Below, piece by piece: positions 34,179 to 43,375 of a DNA stretch of 64,000 nucleotides. The stretch spans positions 314,547 through 378,546 of the forward strand of contig NZ_KQ954256.1 in assembly GCF_001519065.1 (NCBI RefSeq), in the 5' to 3' direction. The DNA comes from Novosphingobium sp. FSW06-99 (GTDB lineage Bacteria; Pseudomonadota; Alphaproteobacteria; Sphingomonadales; Sphingomonadaceae). The notes beneath the pieces are model-generated. The model had not been told where the DNA came from. It made no database searches and saw nothing but the letters and a program-made list of their open reading frames with translations. Position 1 is the stretch's first letter, and every line of letters begins with the position of its first letter. The translations under genes were made by a program, and so were the position numbers.

Positions 34179-34907
34179 ATGCGGTTCCACGCCCTTGCCC
34201 TGTCTGTGCTGATGCTTGGCGTCTTGTGCCTGCCCGTTGCGGCGGGGGCAGAGGCGGCAGGGGCTGAGGCGGTGTCGACGCGTAGCTGGACCGATACGGC
34301 GGGCGTGGTGTGGACCGAAACCACCCGGGTCGAGACCGGGCCCGAACGCGCCGACCGGTTGGTGGGCGTGGCCGATCACGCCGCGCGGCGCGGGATCGCG
34401 CGGTTCGGGCCGTTTGTGGTGATCGACAAGGCGCATGCCGCGCTGGTCGATGCGACCGACGCGGCCAGCCCCGCGCGGTTTGCCGCGATGCTGCACGCCT
34501 ATCCCGCGATCCGTGTGCTCGAACTGGCCGATTGCCCCGGCACGTATGACGATGCCGCCAATCTGCGCCTGGGCCGGATGATTCGCGCCCATGCCCTGGC
34601 CACCAGCGTTCCTGCGGGCGGGTCGGTGCGATCGGGCGCGGTCGAGCTGTTTCTGGCCGGAACCACGCGCCATGCCGCGCCCGATGCCGATTTCGGCGTG
34701 CATGCCTGGCTCGATGATGCCGGGCGGGGGCCCGCCGACTTTGCCGCCAATTCCCCGGTCAACCGCGCCTATATCGACTATTACCGCGCCATGGGGATGA
34801 CCCCCGGCACGGCGGCGGCGTTCTATGCGCTGACCAATTCGGTGCCCAACACCCGCGTGCGCTGGCTGCACACTGCCGATATCGCGCGCTATGTGGCGCT
34901 GAATTAG
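34179..34907 (+). CDS. Secreted ClpP/crotonase-fold protein, COG3904-like
   Basis: This 242-residue protein starts with a signal peptide (LSVLMLGVLCLPVAAGAEA). The middle resembles periplasmic proteins with a ClpP-like fold: DCPGTYDDAANLRLGRMIRAH where family members have the substrate-shaping strand, GGSVRSGAVELFLAG at the place of the nucleophile loop, and FGVHAW with a possible catalytic His. The end (YRAMGMTPGTAAAFYALTN, RWLHTADIARYVAL) also fits. Serines are present in the loop, but the usual Cys-Ala-Ser-Ala-Cys context is absent, so catalysis is uncertain. The start at 34179 was chosen for the signal peptide. It ends four bases before a large palindromic repeat. Confidence 0.65.
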   Translation: MRFHALALSVLMLGVLCLPVAAGAEAAGAEAVSTRSWTDTAGVVWTETTRVETGPERADRLVGVADHAARRGIARFGPFVVIDKAHAALVDATDAASPARFAAMLHAYPAIRVLELADCPGTYDDAANLRLGRMIRAHALATSVPAGGSVRSGAVELFLAGTTRHAAPDADFGVHAWLDDAGRGPADFAANSPVNRAYIDYYRAMGMTPGTAAAFYALTNSVPNTRVRWLHTADIARYVALN

Positions 34908-34911
34908 GAGC

Positions 34912-35101
34912 CTGACCCGAAACTCGCGAAAGGGCGAGTTTCGAAGACGGCACCGGCCCGCTCCCCGCGACGAAGAGCACGAAAACGTCCGGGGGACGTT
35001 TTCGCTGAGGAGCCGACCACCCAATAACATACACTTACGTGGGTGGTCGGGTGGGGGAGCGGGCCGGTGCCTTCTTCCTGAAATGCGAGCTTCGGGTCAG
35101 A
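34912..35101 (+). repeat. Palindromic repeat family 1, copy B with inserted hairpin
   Basis: The element begins CTGACCCGAAACTCGC with a hairpin partner GCGAGTTTCG and ends with GCGAGCTTCGGGTCAG. The inner arms GCACCGGCCCGCTCCCC and GGGGAGCGGGCCGGTGC match copy C, as does the loop AATAACATACACTTACGT between GACCACCC and GGGTGGTC. About 50 bp are inserted in the left arm, containing a separate perfect hairpin GAAAACGTCC/GGACGTTTTC. It lies between the convergent COG3904-like gene and the small membrane protein gene. Confidence 0.85.
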
Positions 35102-35103
35102 CA

Positions 35104-35403
35104 CTAACGCCAGGTTTCGTCGTCGAGCGGATCGTCGATGGCATCATCGTGGCCGCTGTTGTGCGATACGAACACCAGCCCCATCAGCGCGCCGAACAGC
35201 ATGACCATGACGCCGACCCCCAGCGCGCTGGCGATATACAGGTGGATCGAGACCAGGCCGAATTCGTGGTAGAGCAAGACCCACACCACCCCGATCAAGC
35301 CCACCGCCAGTTCCGCCGTCCAGCGCAACATGCCGCGGTAATGCGCCCAGGCCCGTTTGGCCTGCTGCGGGTCGTCGAGCGGGGACGGGCGGGGATCTGC
35401 CAT
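35104..35403 (-). CDS. Small two-helix membrane protein, unknown function
   Basis: This 99-residue protein has two predicted membrane helices (about residues 30-48 and 55-80: TAELAVGLIGVVWVLLYH and YIASALGVGVMVMLFGALMGLVFV) and an acidic C-terminal tail (GHDDAIDDPLDDETW). The N-terminus is hydrophilic. The start at 35403 follows GGAG eight bases upstream; an earlier in-frame start exists but adds a poorly supported extension. I do not recognise the family with confidence. It is divergent from the CBS-domain gene. Confidence 0.65.
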   Translation of the reverse strand: MADPRPSPLDDPQQAKRAWAHYRGMLRWTAELAVGLIGVVWVLLYHEFGLVSIHLYIASALGVGVMVMLFGALMGLVFVSHNSGHDDAIDDPLDDETWR

Positions 35404-35526
35404 GGCAAAACTCCATGCGCCAATCGGCACGGCGCGGCAATCGCCTTGCACCCGGTCGCAGTTGTGTCATGCTGTGCCAACGGCAACAAAAACAGCCGTA
35501 TCTTGGGGCAGCGAAAGGAGGATGCA

Positions 35527-35958
35527 ATGACGATTGCAAGGCTTATTGCCGGACGGTCCGGCCCGGTCTGGAAAATCAGCGCCGAAGCTTCGGTGGCCGA
35601 TGCGATCAACCTCTTGGCCGAACATCGCATCGGCGCGCTGCCGGTTGAGGATGCCGGGGTCGATGTCGCGGGGATCTTTTCCGAACGCGACGTGCTCTAT
35701 GCCCTGCGCCGCCACGGCGCCGAAGTGCTGCAACGCAAAGTGCGCGACGTGATGACCGCGCCGGTGATCTCGGTCAGCCCCGACCAGTCTGCGCTCGAAG
35801 CCCTGGCACTGATGACCCGGCGCCGGTTCCGCCACTTGCCGGTGGTCGATGGCGGGCGGATGGTGGCGTTCATCTCGATCGGCGATCTGGTGAAATACCG
35901 CATCGAACGAATCGAGGCCGAAGCCGACGCGATGCGCAGTTTCATCCAATCCGCTTGA
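35527..35958 (+). CDS. CBS-domain pair protein
   Basis: This 143-residue cytoplasmic protein consists of two CBS motifs (about residues 10-65 and 72-130). Typical segments are SVADAINLLAEHRIGALPV, GIFSERDVLYALRRHG, VRDVMTAPVISVSPDQ and RFRHLPVVDGGRMVAFISIGD. Stand-alone CBS pairs bind adenine nucleotides and act as energy sensors, but the target is unknown. AAGGAGG lies at the optimal distance before the ATG. It may be co-transcribed with erpA, 31 bp downstream. Confidence 0.92.
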   Translation: MTIARLIAGRSGPVWKISAEASVADAINLLAEHRIGALPVEDAGVDVAGIFSERDVLYALRRHGAEVLQRKVRDVMTAPVISVSPDQSALEALALMTRRRFRHLPVVDGGRMVAFISIGDLVKYRIERIEAEADAMRSFIQSA

Positions 35959-35989
35959 GGTTGGGCACAGGCCTCCCTATCTAGGGGGT

Positions 35990-36322
35990 ATGAACGCCCA
36001 GACCATCGCCTTGTCCCCCAGTGCGGCCGCGCGCGTCGCGGCGATTGCCGCGCGCACGCAAAAGCCCGCGATCCTGCGCCTGTCGGTCGAAGGAGGCGGT
36101 TGTTCGGGATTCCAGTACCGCTTTGGCCTCGCCGATGCGCCCGACAGCGATGACATCGTGGCCGAAACCGACGGGGTGCGGCTGGTGGTCGATCCGGTCA
36201 GCCTCGATCTGGTGGCAGGTGCGGTGGTCGATTATGTCGAATCGCTGGGCGGTTCGGCCTTCCAAGTCGAAAATCCGCAGGCGGCTTCTGGCTGTGGCTG
36301 CGGCGCCAGCTTCAGCGTATGA
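35990..36322 (+). CDS. erpA: Iron-sulfur cluster insertion protein, A-type carrier
   Basis: This 110-residue protein is an A-type Fe-S carrier that receives a cluster from the assembly scaffold and passes it to apo-proteins. The three conserved cysteines are present: one in LSVEGGGCSGFQYRFG (Cys38) and two in the C-terminal SGCGCGASF. Length and motifs fit ErpA/IscA. Its 3' end overlaps the ExoIII start (ATGA), linking the two translationally. The neighbouring class I fumarase and the ferredoxin in this window are examples of Fe-S clients, though not operon partners. Confidence 0.93.
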   Translation: MNAQTIALSPSAAARVAAIAARTQKPAILRLSVEGGGCSGFQYRFGLADAPDSDDIVAETDGVRLVVDPVSLDLVAGAVVDYVESLGGSAFQVENPQAASGCGCGASFSV

Positions 36323-37116
36323 GTGACGGAACTGGCGGTGCGATCACCATCGCCTCGTTCAATGTCAACGGCATCAAGGCGCGGCTGCCCCGGCTGATCG
36401 AATGGCTGGACGAAACCCGGCCAGACGTCGCCTGCCTGCAGGAAATCAAGACCCAGGACGAAGGCTTTCCCGCCGCTGACCTGGCCGCGATCGGCTATCA
36501 GGCGATCTGGCACGGCCAAAAGGGGTTCAACGGCGTGGCCATTCTGGCGCGCGGCGAAACCCCTGTCGAAGTGCAGCGCGGCCTGGCCGGAGAGCCGGAG
36601 GACGAACAGGCGCGCTATCTCGAGGCCTGTGTGTTCGGCATTCGCGTGGCGGGCATCTATCTGCCCAACGGCAATCCCCAGCCCGGCCCCAAATTCGATT
36701 ACAAGCTGCGCTGGATGGAACGCCTCGCCGCGCGCATGGCGACAATCTATGCCGACGAAGTGCCCGCCGTGGTGATCGGCGATTACAACGTCATCCCCGA
36801 CGATCACGATATCTGGGACCCGCGCGCGATGGCCGACGATGCGCTGATGCAGCCGCAATCGCGCGCCGCCTATCGCCGCCTGCTGGGCGCGGGATGGACC
36901 GATGCGCTGGGCCTGCACAATCCGCGCGGCGGGGTGTGGACATATTGGGATTACCAGGCCGGCGCCTGGCAACGCGATCACGGGTTTCGCATCGATCACG
37001 CGCTGTTGTCACCCGAACTAGCCGACCGGTTGCAGGCCGCAGGCGTCGACAAAACCTTTCGCGGTCGCGAAAAGGCCAGCGATCACGCGCCTGTCTGGGT
37101 GCGTGTGGCGCGGTGA
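36319..37116 (+). CDS. xthA: Exodeoxyribonuclease III
   Basis: This 265-residue enzyme repairs DNA by cutting at abasic sites and trimming 3' ends. The endonuclease/exonuclease/phosphatase fold is shown by IASFNVNGIKARLPRLIEW, CLQEIKTQ with the metal Glu, GIYLPNGNP with the active-site Tyr nearby, VVIGDYNVIPDDHD, the WTYWDYQAGAW segment, and the terminal KASDHAPVWVRV with the catalytic His. It is coupled to erpA. Length is normal for the family. Confidence 0.94.
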   Translation: MSDGTGGAITIASFNVNGIKARLPRLIEWLDETRPDVACLQEIKTQDEGFPAADLAAIGYQAIWHGQKGFNGVAILARGETPVEVQRGLAGEPEDEQARYLEACVFGIRVAGIYLPNGNPQPGPKFDYKLRWMERLAARMATIYADEVPAVVIGDYNVIPDDHDIWDPRAMADDALMQPQSRAAYRRLLGAGWTDALGLHNPRGGVWTYWDYQAGAWQRDHGFRIDHALLSPELADRLQAAGVDKTFRGREKASDHAPVWVRVAR

Positions 37117-37372
37117 TCCGCACTGTCTGTGCGACCAGTCGCACGGGGGCAGATCGACTTGAAGCGTTGTTTTCGCTTAAGAGCCGCTTGTATTGTGCGG
37201 CACGCATTCCCATCTCGCGAAATCGCAGAGACACTGTAACCGGTTGCGGTGCACATGCGAATGGCAGGCACCGCCGCCGCACGTGTCGATCGATCGGGCC
37301 CCTCGTGGCGTCGGCCCGATTTCGGCCCCCTCCCCCCCGGGGGTGCGGCAAGAAGGATGAAACAGACTGGGT
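37117..37372. other. Intergenic DNA after xthA
   Basis: No gene is convincing here. At 37293-37320 ATCGGGCC and GGCCCGAT form an 8-bp stem with a 12-nt loop followed by TTCGG, which could be a weak terminator for xthA. Confidence 0.35.
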
Positions 37373-37513
37373 ATGAAGGCTTTCGGCAAGGAATTTTACC
37401 GCGCGCTGGCGATCGGGTTCCTGATCGGGTGCGCCGGGATGGCGCTGAGCGCGAATGGGGTGGCCACCCATGCGCGTGCCGCCACCAGCCACGTACAGAG
37501 CGCCGTCCACTAG
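37373..37513 (+). CDS. Small putative membrane or secreted protein
   Basis: An open frame of 46 codons encodes a basic start (MKAFGKEFYRA), one hydrophobic segment (LAIGFLIGCAGMALSANGVA) and a short tail. It could be a signal-anchored small protein or a peptide with its signal sequence. The ribosome site is weak (AAGGA is 15 bp upstream). It ends 44 bp before the Fur-family gene. I do not recognise it, and it may be non-coding. Confidence 0.4.
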   Translation: MKAFGKEFYRALAIGFLIGCAGMALSANGVATHARAATSHVQSAVH

Positions 37514-37557
37514 GCCGGTATCTTTACGCGCGCGCCGGGCAGGCCTATCGTTGAAGC

Positions 37558-38022
37558 ATGACAGGGCACTTGCATCATGATCTGGCGGGCGAGCATCTGA
37601 TCGACGCGGCGCGCCAGGCGCTGGTCGCCGCTGGTGAACAATGGACCGACATGCGCGCCGACGTGTTCGAGGCGCTGACCACGCGGGCGACGCCTGCATC
37701 TGCCTATGACATTGCCGAAAATGTCGGCACAGTGCGGGGCAAGCGGGTTGCCGCCAACACCGTCTATCGCATTCTCGATCTGTTTGTGCGCGCCAACCTG
37801 GCGCGCCGGGTGGAAAGCGCCAATGCCTATGTCGCCAATCCGCATCCGGGCTGTCGCCACGATTGCATCTTTCTGATCTGCGATTCGTGCGGCACGGTCA
37901 CCCACCTCGACGATGACCGCCTGACCGGATCGTTGCGCGAAGCGGCGCGCCATGCCGGGTTTGCCGACGTGCGCCCGGTCGTCGAAATCCGCGGCCTGTG
38001 CAGCCGCTGTGCGGCGGCCTAA
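37558..38022 (+). CDS. Fur-family transcriptional regulator, Zur-like
   Basis: This 154-residue regulator has the Fur winged-helix domain (WTDMRADVFEAL, SAYDIAENVG, ANTVYRILDLFVRANLARRVES) and a C-terminal metal-binding dimerisation domain. The structural zinc Cys pairs are ICDSCGTV and LCSRCAA, and His residues occur in the regulatory-metal region (NPHPGCRHDCIF). The pattern is closer to Zur than to Fur, so a zinc-responsive repressor is likely. The ATG at 37558 has no strong ribosome site. It overlaps the convergent GNAT gene by 4 bp. Confidence 0.88.
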   Translation: MTGHLHHDLAGEHLIDAARQALVAAGEQWTDMRADVFEALTTRATPASAYDIAENVGTVRGKRVAANTVYRILDLFVRANLARRVESANAYVANPHPGCRHDCIFLICDSCGTVTHLDDDRLTGSLREAARHAGFADVRPVVEIRGLCSRCAAA

Positions 38023-38552
38023 ATTTCCTTGCGCATCCGCTTGAGCGGCACCGGCGCGCCGCCGCGATCGTCCTCGATCTCTTCGATCACGCGATAGCCG
38101 GCCGACAGATAGAGCGGAATTCCCGCCATCGTGCCCATCAGTTCGCACGTCGTGAACCCTTCGGCGCGCGCTGCCGCTTCGCAATGGGCCAGCAGGGCCC
38201 GGCCAACCCCGCGCCGGGCATGATCGGGATGGGTGTACATCGCGCGGATGCGCGCCGGTTCGCTGGCCGGATCGAGCAGGCGCGGTTCGCGCAAGCCCGC
38301 GCTGTGATCCCCGCCATAGAGCGTGGCGCGTCGGCTCCAGCCGCCGCACCCCGCCATCGCCCCCTCGATCAGCGCGATAAAATAGGTTCCATCGACCACC
38401 AGTTGCCGATCGAGCCCCATCACCGCCCGGCTCGACACGATCTGTTCGGCAGACAGGAAACCGCGCTGCAATTCACCGATTGCGGCATCCATCACTGTGC
38501 GCAGGGCATCGAGATCGGCAAGTGCGGCGGTGCGAAAATGAATGCTGGTCAT
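38019..38552 (-). CDS. GNAT family N-acetyltransferase
   Basis: This 177-residue protein has the GNAT fold. It starts with [20 protein letters not shown], and the acetyl-CoA motif A reads [32 protein letters not shown], seen in parts. It ends with [12 protein letters not shown]. Substrate is unknown. The start at 38552 begins a normal family N-terminus; the frame continuing to 38711 would overlap the dxs start and is unlikely. Confidence 0.85.
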   Translation of the reverse strand: MTSIHFRTAALADLDALRTVMDAAIGELQRGFLSAEQIVSSRAVMGLDRQLVVDGTYFIALIEGAMAGCGGWSRRATLYGGDHSAGLREPRLLDPASEPARIRAMYTHPDHARRGVGRALLAHCEAAARAEGFTTCELMGTMAGIPLYLSAGYRVIEEIEDDRGGAPVPLKRMRKEI

Positions 38553-38628
38553 GATCAGGGGGTTTGGCGGGCCCGGCGCGATGTCGCAATCCCGTTTTGC
38601 CCACAACGTGACGTTCGACAGGACCGAT

Positions 38629-40572
38629 ATGAGTGTGTATGACGTTGCGATGTCCGCAAATCCGGCCACGCCGCTTCTCGATACGGTCGACACTCCGGCC
38701 GACCTGCGCAAACTCCCCCAGGCGCAACTGCGACAACTCGCGGATGAACTCCGCGCGGAGATGATCGCTGCCGTGGGCCAGACCGGGGGTCACCTCGGTT
38801 CGGGGCTGGGCGTGGTCGAACTGACCGTCGCCGCGCACTATGTGTTCAACACGCCCGAAGACCAGTTGATCTGGGACGTGGGGCATCAGGCCTATCCGCA
38901 CAAGATCCTGACCGGTCGTCGCACGCGCATCCGCACATTGCGCCAACCCGAGGGGCTGTCCGGATTCACCCGGCGCAGCGAAAGCCCCTATGACCCGTTC
39001 GGCGCGGCGCATTCGTCGACCTCGATCTCGGCGGCGCTGGGGTTTGCGATCGCCAACAAGCTGACCGGGCGGCCGGGCAAATCGATCGCGGTGATCGGCG
39101 ACGGCGCGATGAGCGCAGGCATGGCCTATGAGGCGATGAACAACGCCGGGCTGGCGGGCAACCGCCTGATCGTCATTCTCAACGACAACGACATGTCGAT
39201 CGCACCGCCGGTGGGCGGGCTGTCGGCCTATCTGGCGCAACTGGTGTCGTCGCGCCCGTTCCTCGAACTGCGCGATCTGGCGCGGCGGCTGACCCGCCGC
39301 CTGCCGCGTCCGCTGGCCACCGCTGCGCGCAAGACCGACGAGTTCGCGCGCGGCATGGCGATGGGCGGCACCTTGTTCGAAGAGTTGGGCTTCTATTACG
39401 TCGGCCCGATCGACGGGCACAATCTCGACCAGTTGATCCCGGTGCTGGAAAACGTGCGCGATGCCGCCGAAGGCCCGTGCCTGATCCATGTCGTGACGCA
39501 AAAGGGCAAGGGCTATGGCCCGGCCGAAGCGGCCGCCGACAAATACCACGGCGTGCAGAAATTCAACGTGGTGACCGGCGAACAAGTCAAGAGCGCGCCC
39601 GGCGCGCCCAGCTATACCACCGTGTTTGCCGATGCGCTGGCGGCCGAGGCCACGCGTGATCCGACCATATGCGCGATCACCGCGGCGATGCCGTCGGGCA
39701 CCGGGCTCGACCGGTTTGCCAAGGCGCACCCCGATCGCATGTTCGATGTCGGCATTGCCGAACAGCACGGGGTGACATTTGCCGCCGGGCTGGCCGCGCA
39801 AGGCATGCGCCCGTTCTGCGCGATCTATTCGACATTCCTGCAACGCGCCTATGACCAGGTCGTCCACGATGTGGCGATCCAGAATCTGCCGGTGCGCTTT
39901 GCCATCGATCGCGCCGGTCTGGTCGGCGCGGATGGTGCCACCCATGCCGGATCGTTCGACGTGACCTATCTGGCCAGCCTGCCCAACATGGTGGTGATGG
40001 CCGCCGCCGACGAGGCGGAACTGGTGCACATGACCCACACCGCCGCGATGCACGACACCGGACCGATCGCGTTCCGCTATCCGCGCGGCAATGGCACCGG
40101 CGTGCCGCTGCCGACGGTGCCCGAACGACTGGCCATCGGCAAAGGCCGCGTGCTGCGCGAAGGCAGCAAAGTGGCCATCCTGTCGCTCGGCACCCGTCTG
40201 GCAGAAGCATTGATTGCCGCCGATCAGCTTGATGCACGCGGATTGCCGACCACGGTTGCCGATCTGCGCTTTGTCAAGCCGCTCGATGCCGACCTGATCC
40301 GCCGCCTGATCCTCAGCCACGATGTCGTGGTGACGATCGAGGAAGGCGCGATCGGCGGTCTGGGCGCGCATGTGCTGACCATGGCAAGCGACGAAGGGCT
40401 GACCGATGCGGGGCTGAAAATCCGCACGCTGCGCCTGCCCGACGTGTTCCAGGAACACGATGCGCCCGACAAGCAGTATGACACCGCCGGCCTGACCGCG
40501 CCGCACATTGTCGACACCGTGCTGGCCGCGCTGCGCCACAACAGCGCGGGCGTTCACGAAGCGCGGGCCTAG
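38629..40572 (+). CDS. dxs: 1-deoxy-D-xylulose-5-phosphate synthase
   Basis: This 647-residue ThDP enzyme condenses pyruvate and glyceraldehyde 3-phosphate in the first step of the MEP isoprenoid pathway. Visible marks are [32 protein letters not shown], the ThDP motif [19 protein letters not shown] with [22 protein letters not shown], and in the pyrimidine domain [17 protein letters not shown]. The start at 38629 follows AGGACC; another ATG is seven codons later at 38650. Sphingomonads use isoprenoids for carotenoids, hopanoids and quinones. The gene is followed by a repeat and not by an operon partner. Confidence 0.95.
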   Translation: MSVYDVAMSANPATPLLDTVDTPADLRKLPQAQLRQLADELRAEMIAAVGQTGGHLGSGLGVVELTVAAHYVFNTPEDQLIWDVGHQAYPHKILTGRRTRIRTLRQPEGLSGFTRRSESPYDPFGAAHSSTSISAALGFAIANKLTGRPGKSIAVIGDGAMSAGMAYEAMNNAGLAGNRLIVILNDNDMSIAPPVGGLSAYLAQLVSSRPFLELRDLARRLTRRLPRPLATAARKTDEFARGMAMGGTLFEELGFYYVGPIDGHNLDQLIPVLENVRDAAEGPCLIHVVTQKGKGYGPAEAAADKYHGVQKFNVVTGEQVKSAPGAPSYTTVFADALAAEATRDPTICAITAAMPSGTGLDRFAKAHPDRMFDVGIAEQHGVTFAAGLAAQGMRPFCAIYSTFLQRAYDQVVHDVAIQNLPVRFAIDRAGLVGADGATHAGSFDVTYLASLPNMVVMAAADEAELVHMTHTAAMHDTGPIAFRYPRGNGTGVPLPTVPERLAIGKGRVLREGSKVAILSLGTRLAEALIAADQLDARGLPTTVADLRFVKPLDADLIRRLILSHDVVVTIEEGAIGGLGAHVLTMASDEGLTDAGLKIRTLRLPDVFQEHDAPDKQYDTAGLTAPHIVDTVLAALRHNSAGVHEARA

Positions 40573-40590
40573 AGCATCGGGGAAATTCGA

Positions 40591-40690
40591 GCATCGTGCA
40601 AAAAAACGGGTAGCGGTTTTTTGCAATAATCGATGCGAGAACAAACACGCCCTGCGCATGATGCGTTTCAGATTGAACGTATCATGCGCT
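40591..40690. repeat. RIME-like double palindrome after dxs
   Basis: The first part (40591-40636) pairs GCATCG with CGATGC and, inside it, GCAAAAAA with TTTTTTGC around a GGGTAGCGG loop. The second part (40654-40689) pairs GCGCATGATGCGTT with AACGTATCATGCGC, with one unpaired change, around TCAGATTG. Elements with an A-run, GCGG, T-run plan and a TTTCAGATTGAAC core occur between genes in many alphaproteobacteria. It could act as a terminator for dxs. Confidence 0.65.
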
Positions 40691-40721
40691 GGAGAGCGCT
40701 TCGCTGTTCAGGCACGGGTAT

Positions 40722-41411
40722 TCAGGTAAGGCCGGGCAGCCAGTACCACGCCCCGATCGGGGTAAGCGTAACGTGCGATTCCAGCCAGGTGAGCGTCAGC
40801 CAGAGCGCGATCCCGAACAGCCAGGACAAGCCCAGCCTGCGCCACCGCCGCAGATCGGGCCAGAACGGCGTGCGGCTGGCCCACACCGACCATTCGCGGC
40901 CGGTCTGCGCTATCTTCTTGCGGTCCTGCAATCGCGAACCGGCCAGCGCCAACACCACGAAACCGCCAAATACAATGAGATTGCGCACGGTGGGATTGAT
41001 CAGTGTCTGTTCCACCGACCAGATCGCGATGGCGAACATCATCGGATGGCGGGTGATCAGATAGACCCCCGAGGGCGGCCGCGTCGACAGATCGGCGATC
41101 TGCGCGCCGATAAACGCCGGATTGTCGATCAGCGAAGCGACAAACAGGGCCGCGGCAAAGCAACTGCCCACGCTGAACACGATCTGCAGCACAAGATTGT
41201 CCGACGACCAGTACACCGGGGCGTGCGGCGCCCGATGATAGGCCACCAGTGCCAGCAACAGCAGCGTGACCGACACCAGACCATAAAGGAGCTGAAAGCC
41301 CCCTTCGCCCAGCGCGCCAACCAGAGGCGCCCGCAACGGATGTGACAGCACAAAATGCGTGCCCACAAAGGCCACCACGGCGACCAGAAGCGCAATCAAC
41401 CCTTCAATCAT
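40722..41411 (-). CDS. NnrU family membrane protein
   Basis: This 229-residue protein has six or so membrane helices and the NnrU layout: VAFVGTHFVLSHPLRAPLV at the start, GVYLITRHPMMFAIAIW in the middle, and the LQDRKKIAQTGREWSVWA loop with WPDLRRWRRLG. NnrU was named in denitrifiers, and related proteins include the enzyme for 15-cis-zeta-carotene isomerisation (Z-ISO) in phototrophs. Either electron-transfer or carotenoid-linked roles are possible. Its position next to dxs fits isoprenoid metabolism loosely but may be chance. Confidence 0.85.
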   Translation of the reverse strand: MIEGLIALLVAVVAFVGTHFVLSHPLRAPLVGALGEGGFQLLYGLVSVTLLLLALVAYHRAPHAPVYWSSDNLVLQIVFSVGSCFAAALFVASLIDNPAFIGAQIADLSTRPPSGVYLITRHPMMFAIAIWSVEQTLINPTVRNLIVFGGFVVLALAGSRLQDRKKIAQTGREWSVWASRTPFWPDLRRWRRLGLSWLFGIALWLTLTWLESHVTLTPIGAWYWLPGLT

Positions 41412-41575
41412 GCATTCCCGACACCCTGCCCCCGCCCCACCGAAACATCGCGACGAAGCGGTTAATTTCCCATTTGCAACTTAACGACCGTGGTACAATC
41501 GCAGGCAAGTGGGAAGCCCATATTAGGTCCATCCCGGATGCCATTCGGCCCCGGGATGACACAATCTGGTCGAGA

Positions 41576-43375
41576 TCAGTTGACCGCGTGCATCAGGCGG
41601 CGGATCGGCCAGGCGAGCAGCAGCAGCAGCGCACCGATCCCCACGGCGACCCAGCCGATCGTGGTGAACACGTGCACATACGTATCGAGGCTGAGCTTGG
41701 GGTTGGTCACTTCGCCGCCAACCGTATCGACACTGGCAACCTGGGCAATTGCGCCCGCGACATATTGCGCCACCGCGATCGACAGGAACCACACCCCCAT
41801 CATCAGCCCGACGATGCGTGCCAGCGACAGCTTGGTGATCATGCTCAGCCCGACCGGCGAAATGCACAGTTCGGCAATGGTGTGGATCAGATAGAGCCCG
41901 GCCAGCCACCACACCGAAACCTTGAATGCGCTGTCGGCATGGCCCGCGCCCCACACCAGAAACAGAAAACCCGCGCCGACACCGGCCAGCGCCAGCCCGA
42001 ACTTGACCGGGGTCGACGGTTCGATGCCGCGCCGACCAAGCCATATCCACAATGCCGAAATCAGCGGCGCCAGCGTGATGATGAAGAACGAATTGAAGAA
42101 CTGCGTCTGCGCGGCCGGCATGGCCCAGCCGCCGATGATGGTCAGATCGGTGTTGCGATCGGCAAACAGTGTCAACGATGACCCCGCCTGTTCGAACAAA
42201 GTCCAGAACACGGTGTTGAACGTGATCAGCACCATCGCGGCGACCATCATCTGGAATTCTTCGCGATTGCCGCTGGTCCAGGCATAGCCGAGGATGGCCG
42301 GCACCGCGATCAGGAACGTCCCGAACAACAGCTTGCCCATCAGCGGCAGCGCCAGAACATAGCCCAGAACACCCGAACCGGGCACCGCGGGGGCCGCGCT
42401 CATCAGGTTCTGGAACAACAGCATGACCAGTGGCACCGCGACCAGCGCCCCGACAAAGATCGGCAGCGCGCGTGCATTGGGCTGGTCGGCCGGGGGATTG
42501 CCGAATTGCGCCAGCCGCCCGCCATCGAAGTGGATCAGCGCCCACGAGACCAGCATGCCGATCGCGGCGAGCAGAAACCCGGCCCACCACCCGACCACAT
42601 CGGCCAGGATCGGGCAGAGCACCTGCGACAGCAGCGCGCCCAGATTGATGCCCATATAGAAAATGGTGAACCCGGCATCCTTGCGCGTATCGCCGGGGCG
42701 ATAGAGTTCACCGACCATGGTCGAGATATTCGGTTTGAAAAATCCGTTGCCGACCGTGATCAGCGAAATTGCCAGCAGGACCAGCACCGTGGTCAGGCTC
42801 GACCGGTCGCCACCCGACTGAAACCGGTCGGCGGCGACCTGACGCACGACATGTCCATCGCCGGCCACCAGCGCGATCGAGCCATCGGCCTGGCCATGGA
42901 TCGCCAGACGCTGGCGGTCGATCACCACATAGCGCTTTTCCTGCCCGTCGGACGTGGGCCGATCGACCACGTGTTCCTGCACCACGGTATGGCGCACACC
43001 GTCGATCTTCGCCCAGGGCTGCGCCGCCTCGCCGCCGAAACACAGCACGAAATAGCCCAGCGCCATGACCAGCGCACCGAATTTGACCGAGCGCTTGGCG
43101 CCCAGATAGCGATCCGCCAGCAATCCGCCGACCAGCGGGGTCAGATAGACCATCGCGGTAAAACCGCCATAGATGCCGTTGGTGGTGCGGTCGCTGAACA
43201 GGAAATGCTTGGTCAGATAGAGCGTCAGCAGCGCCCGCATGCCGTAATAGCCAAACCGTTCCCACATTTCAGTGGTGAACAGCCGGGCCAGTTGTCGCGG
43301 ATGGCCAAACCAGGCGGGATCGGATGCCACTGCTGCGGGCTCATCGCCCGCCGTAACCGGATTGTTCAATCTCAT
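41576..43375 (-). CDS. POT family proton-coupled oligopeptide transporter with extra periplasmic segment
   Basis: This 599-residue permease has the POT signature ExxERFxYYG (Glu36, Glu39 and Arg40 in TEMWERFGYYGMRALL), which couples proton and peptide movement. It also has GFFKPNISTMVGELY and FTIFYMGINLGALLS. An insertion of about 75 residues (about 115-192) lies between predicted helices. It is hydrophilic with short beta-like repeats, unlike the short loops of basic POT proteins. The start at 43375 is inferred from alignment and has GGGAG close by. It is divergent from ihfB. Confidence 0.88.
   Translation of the reverse strand: MRLNNPVTAGDEPAAVASDPAWFGHPRQLARLFTTEMWERFGYYGMRALLTLYLTKHFLFSDRTTNGIYGGFTAMVYLTPLVGGLLADRYLGAKRSVKFGALVMALGYFVLCFGGEAAQPWAKIDGVRHTVVQEHVVDRPTSDGQEKRYVVIDRQRLAIHGQADGSIALVAGDGHVVRQVAADRFQSGGDRSSLTTVLVLLAISLITVGNGFFKPNISTMVGELYRPGDTRKDAGFTIFYMGINLGALLSQVLCPILADVVGWWAGFLLAAIGMLVSWALIHFDGGRLAQFGNPPADQPNARALPIFVGALVAVPLVMLLFQNLMSAAPAVPGSGVLGYVLALPLMGKLLFGTFLIAVPAILGYAWTSGNREEFQMMVAAMVLITFNTVFWTLFEQAGSSLTLFADRNTDLTIIGGWAMPAAQTQFFNSFFIITLAPLISALWIWLGRRGIEPSTPVKFGLALAGVGAGFLFLVWGAGHADSAFKVSVWWLAGLYLIHTIAELCISPVGLSMITKLSLARIVGLMMGVWFLSIAVAQYVAGAIAQVASVDTVGGEVTNPKLSLDTYVHVFTTIGWVAVGIGALLLLLAWPIRRLMHAVN

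Noticed and set aside
38473..40659. A 728-codon open frame on the minus strand
   Set aside because: It lies opposite dxs, whose motifs are beyond doubt, and its composition is that of an antisense shadow.
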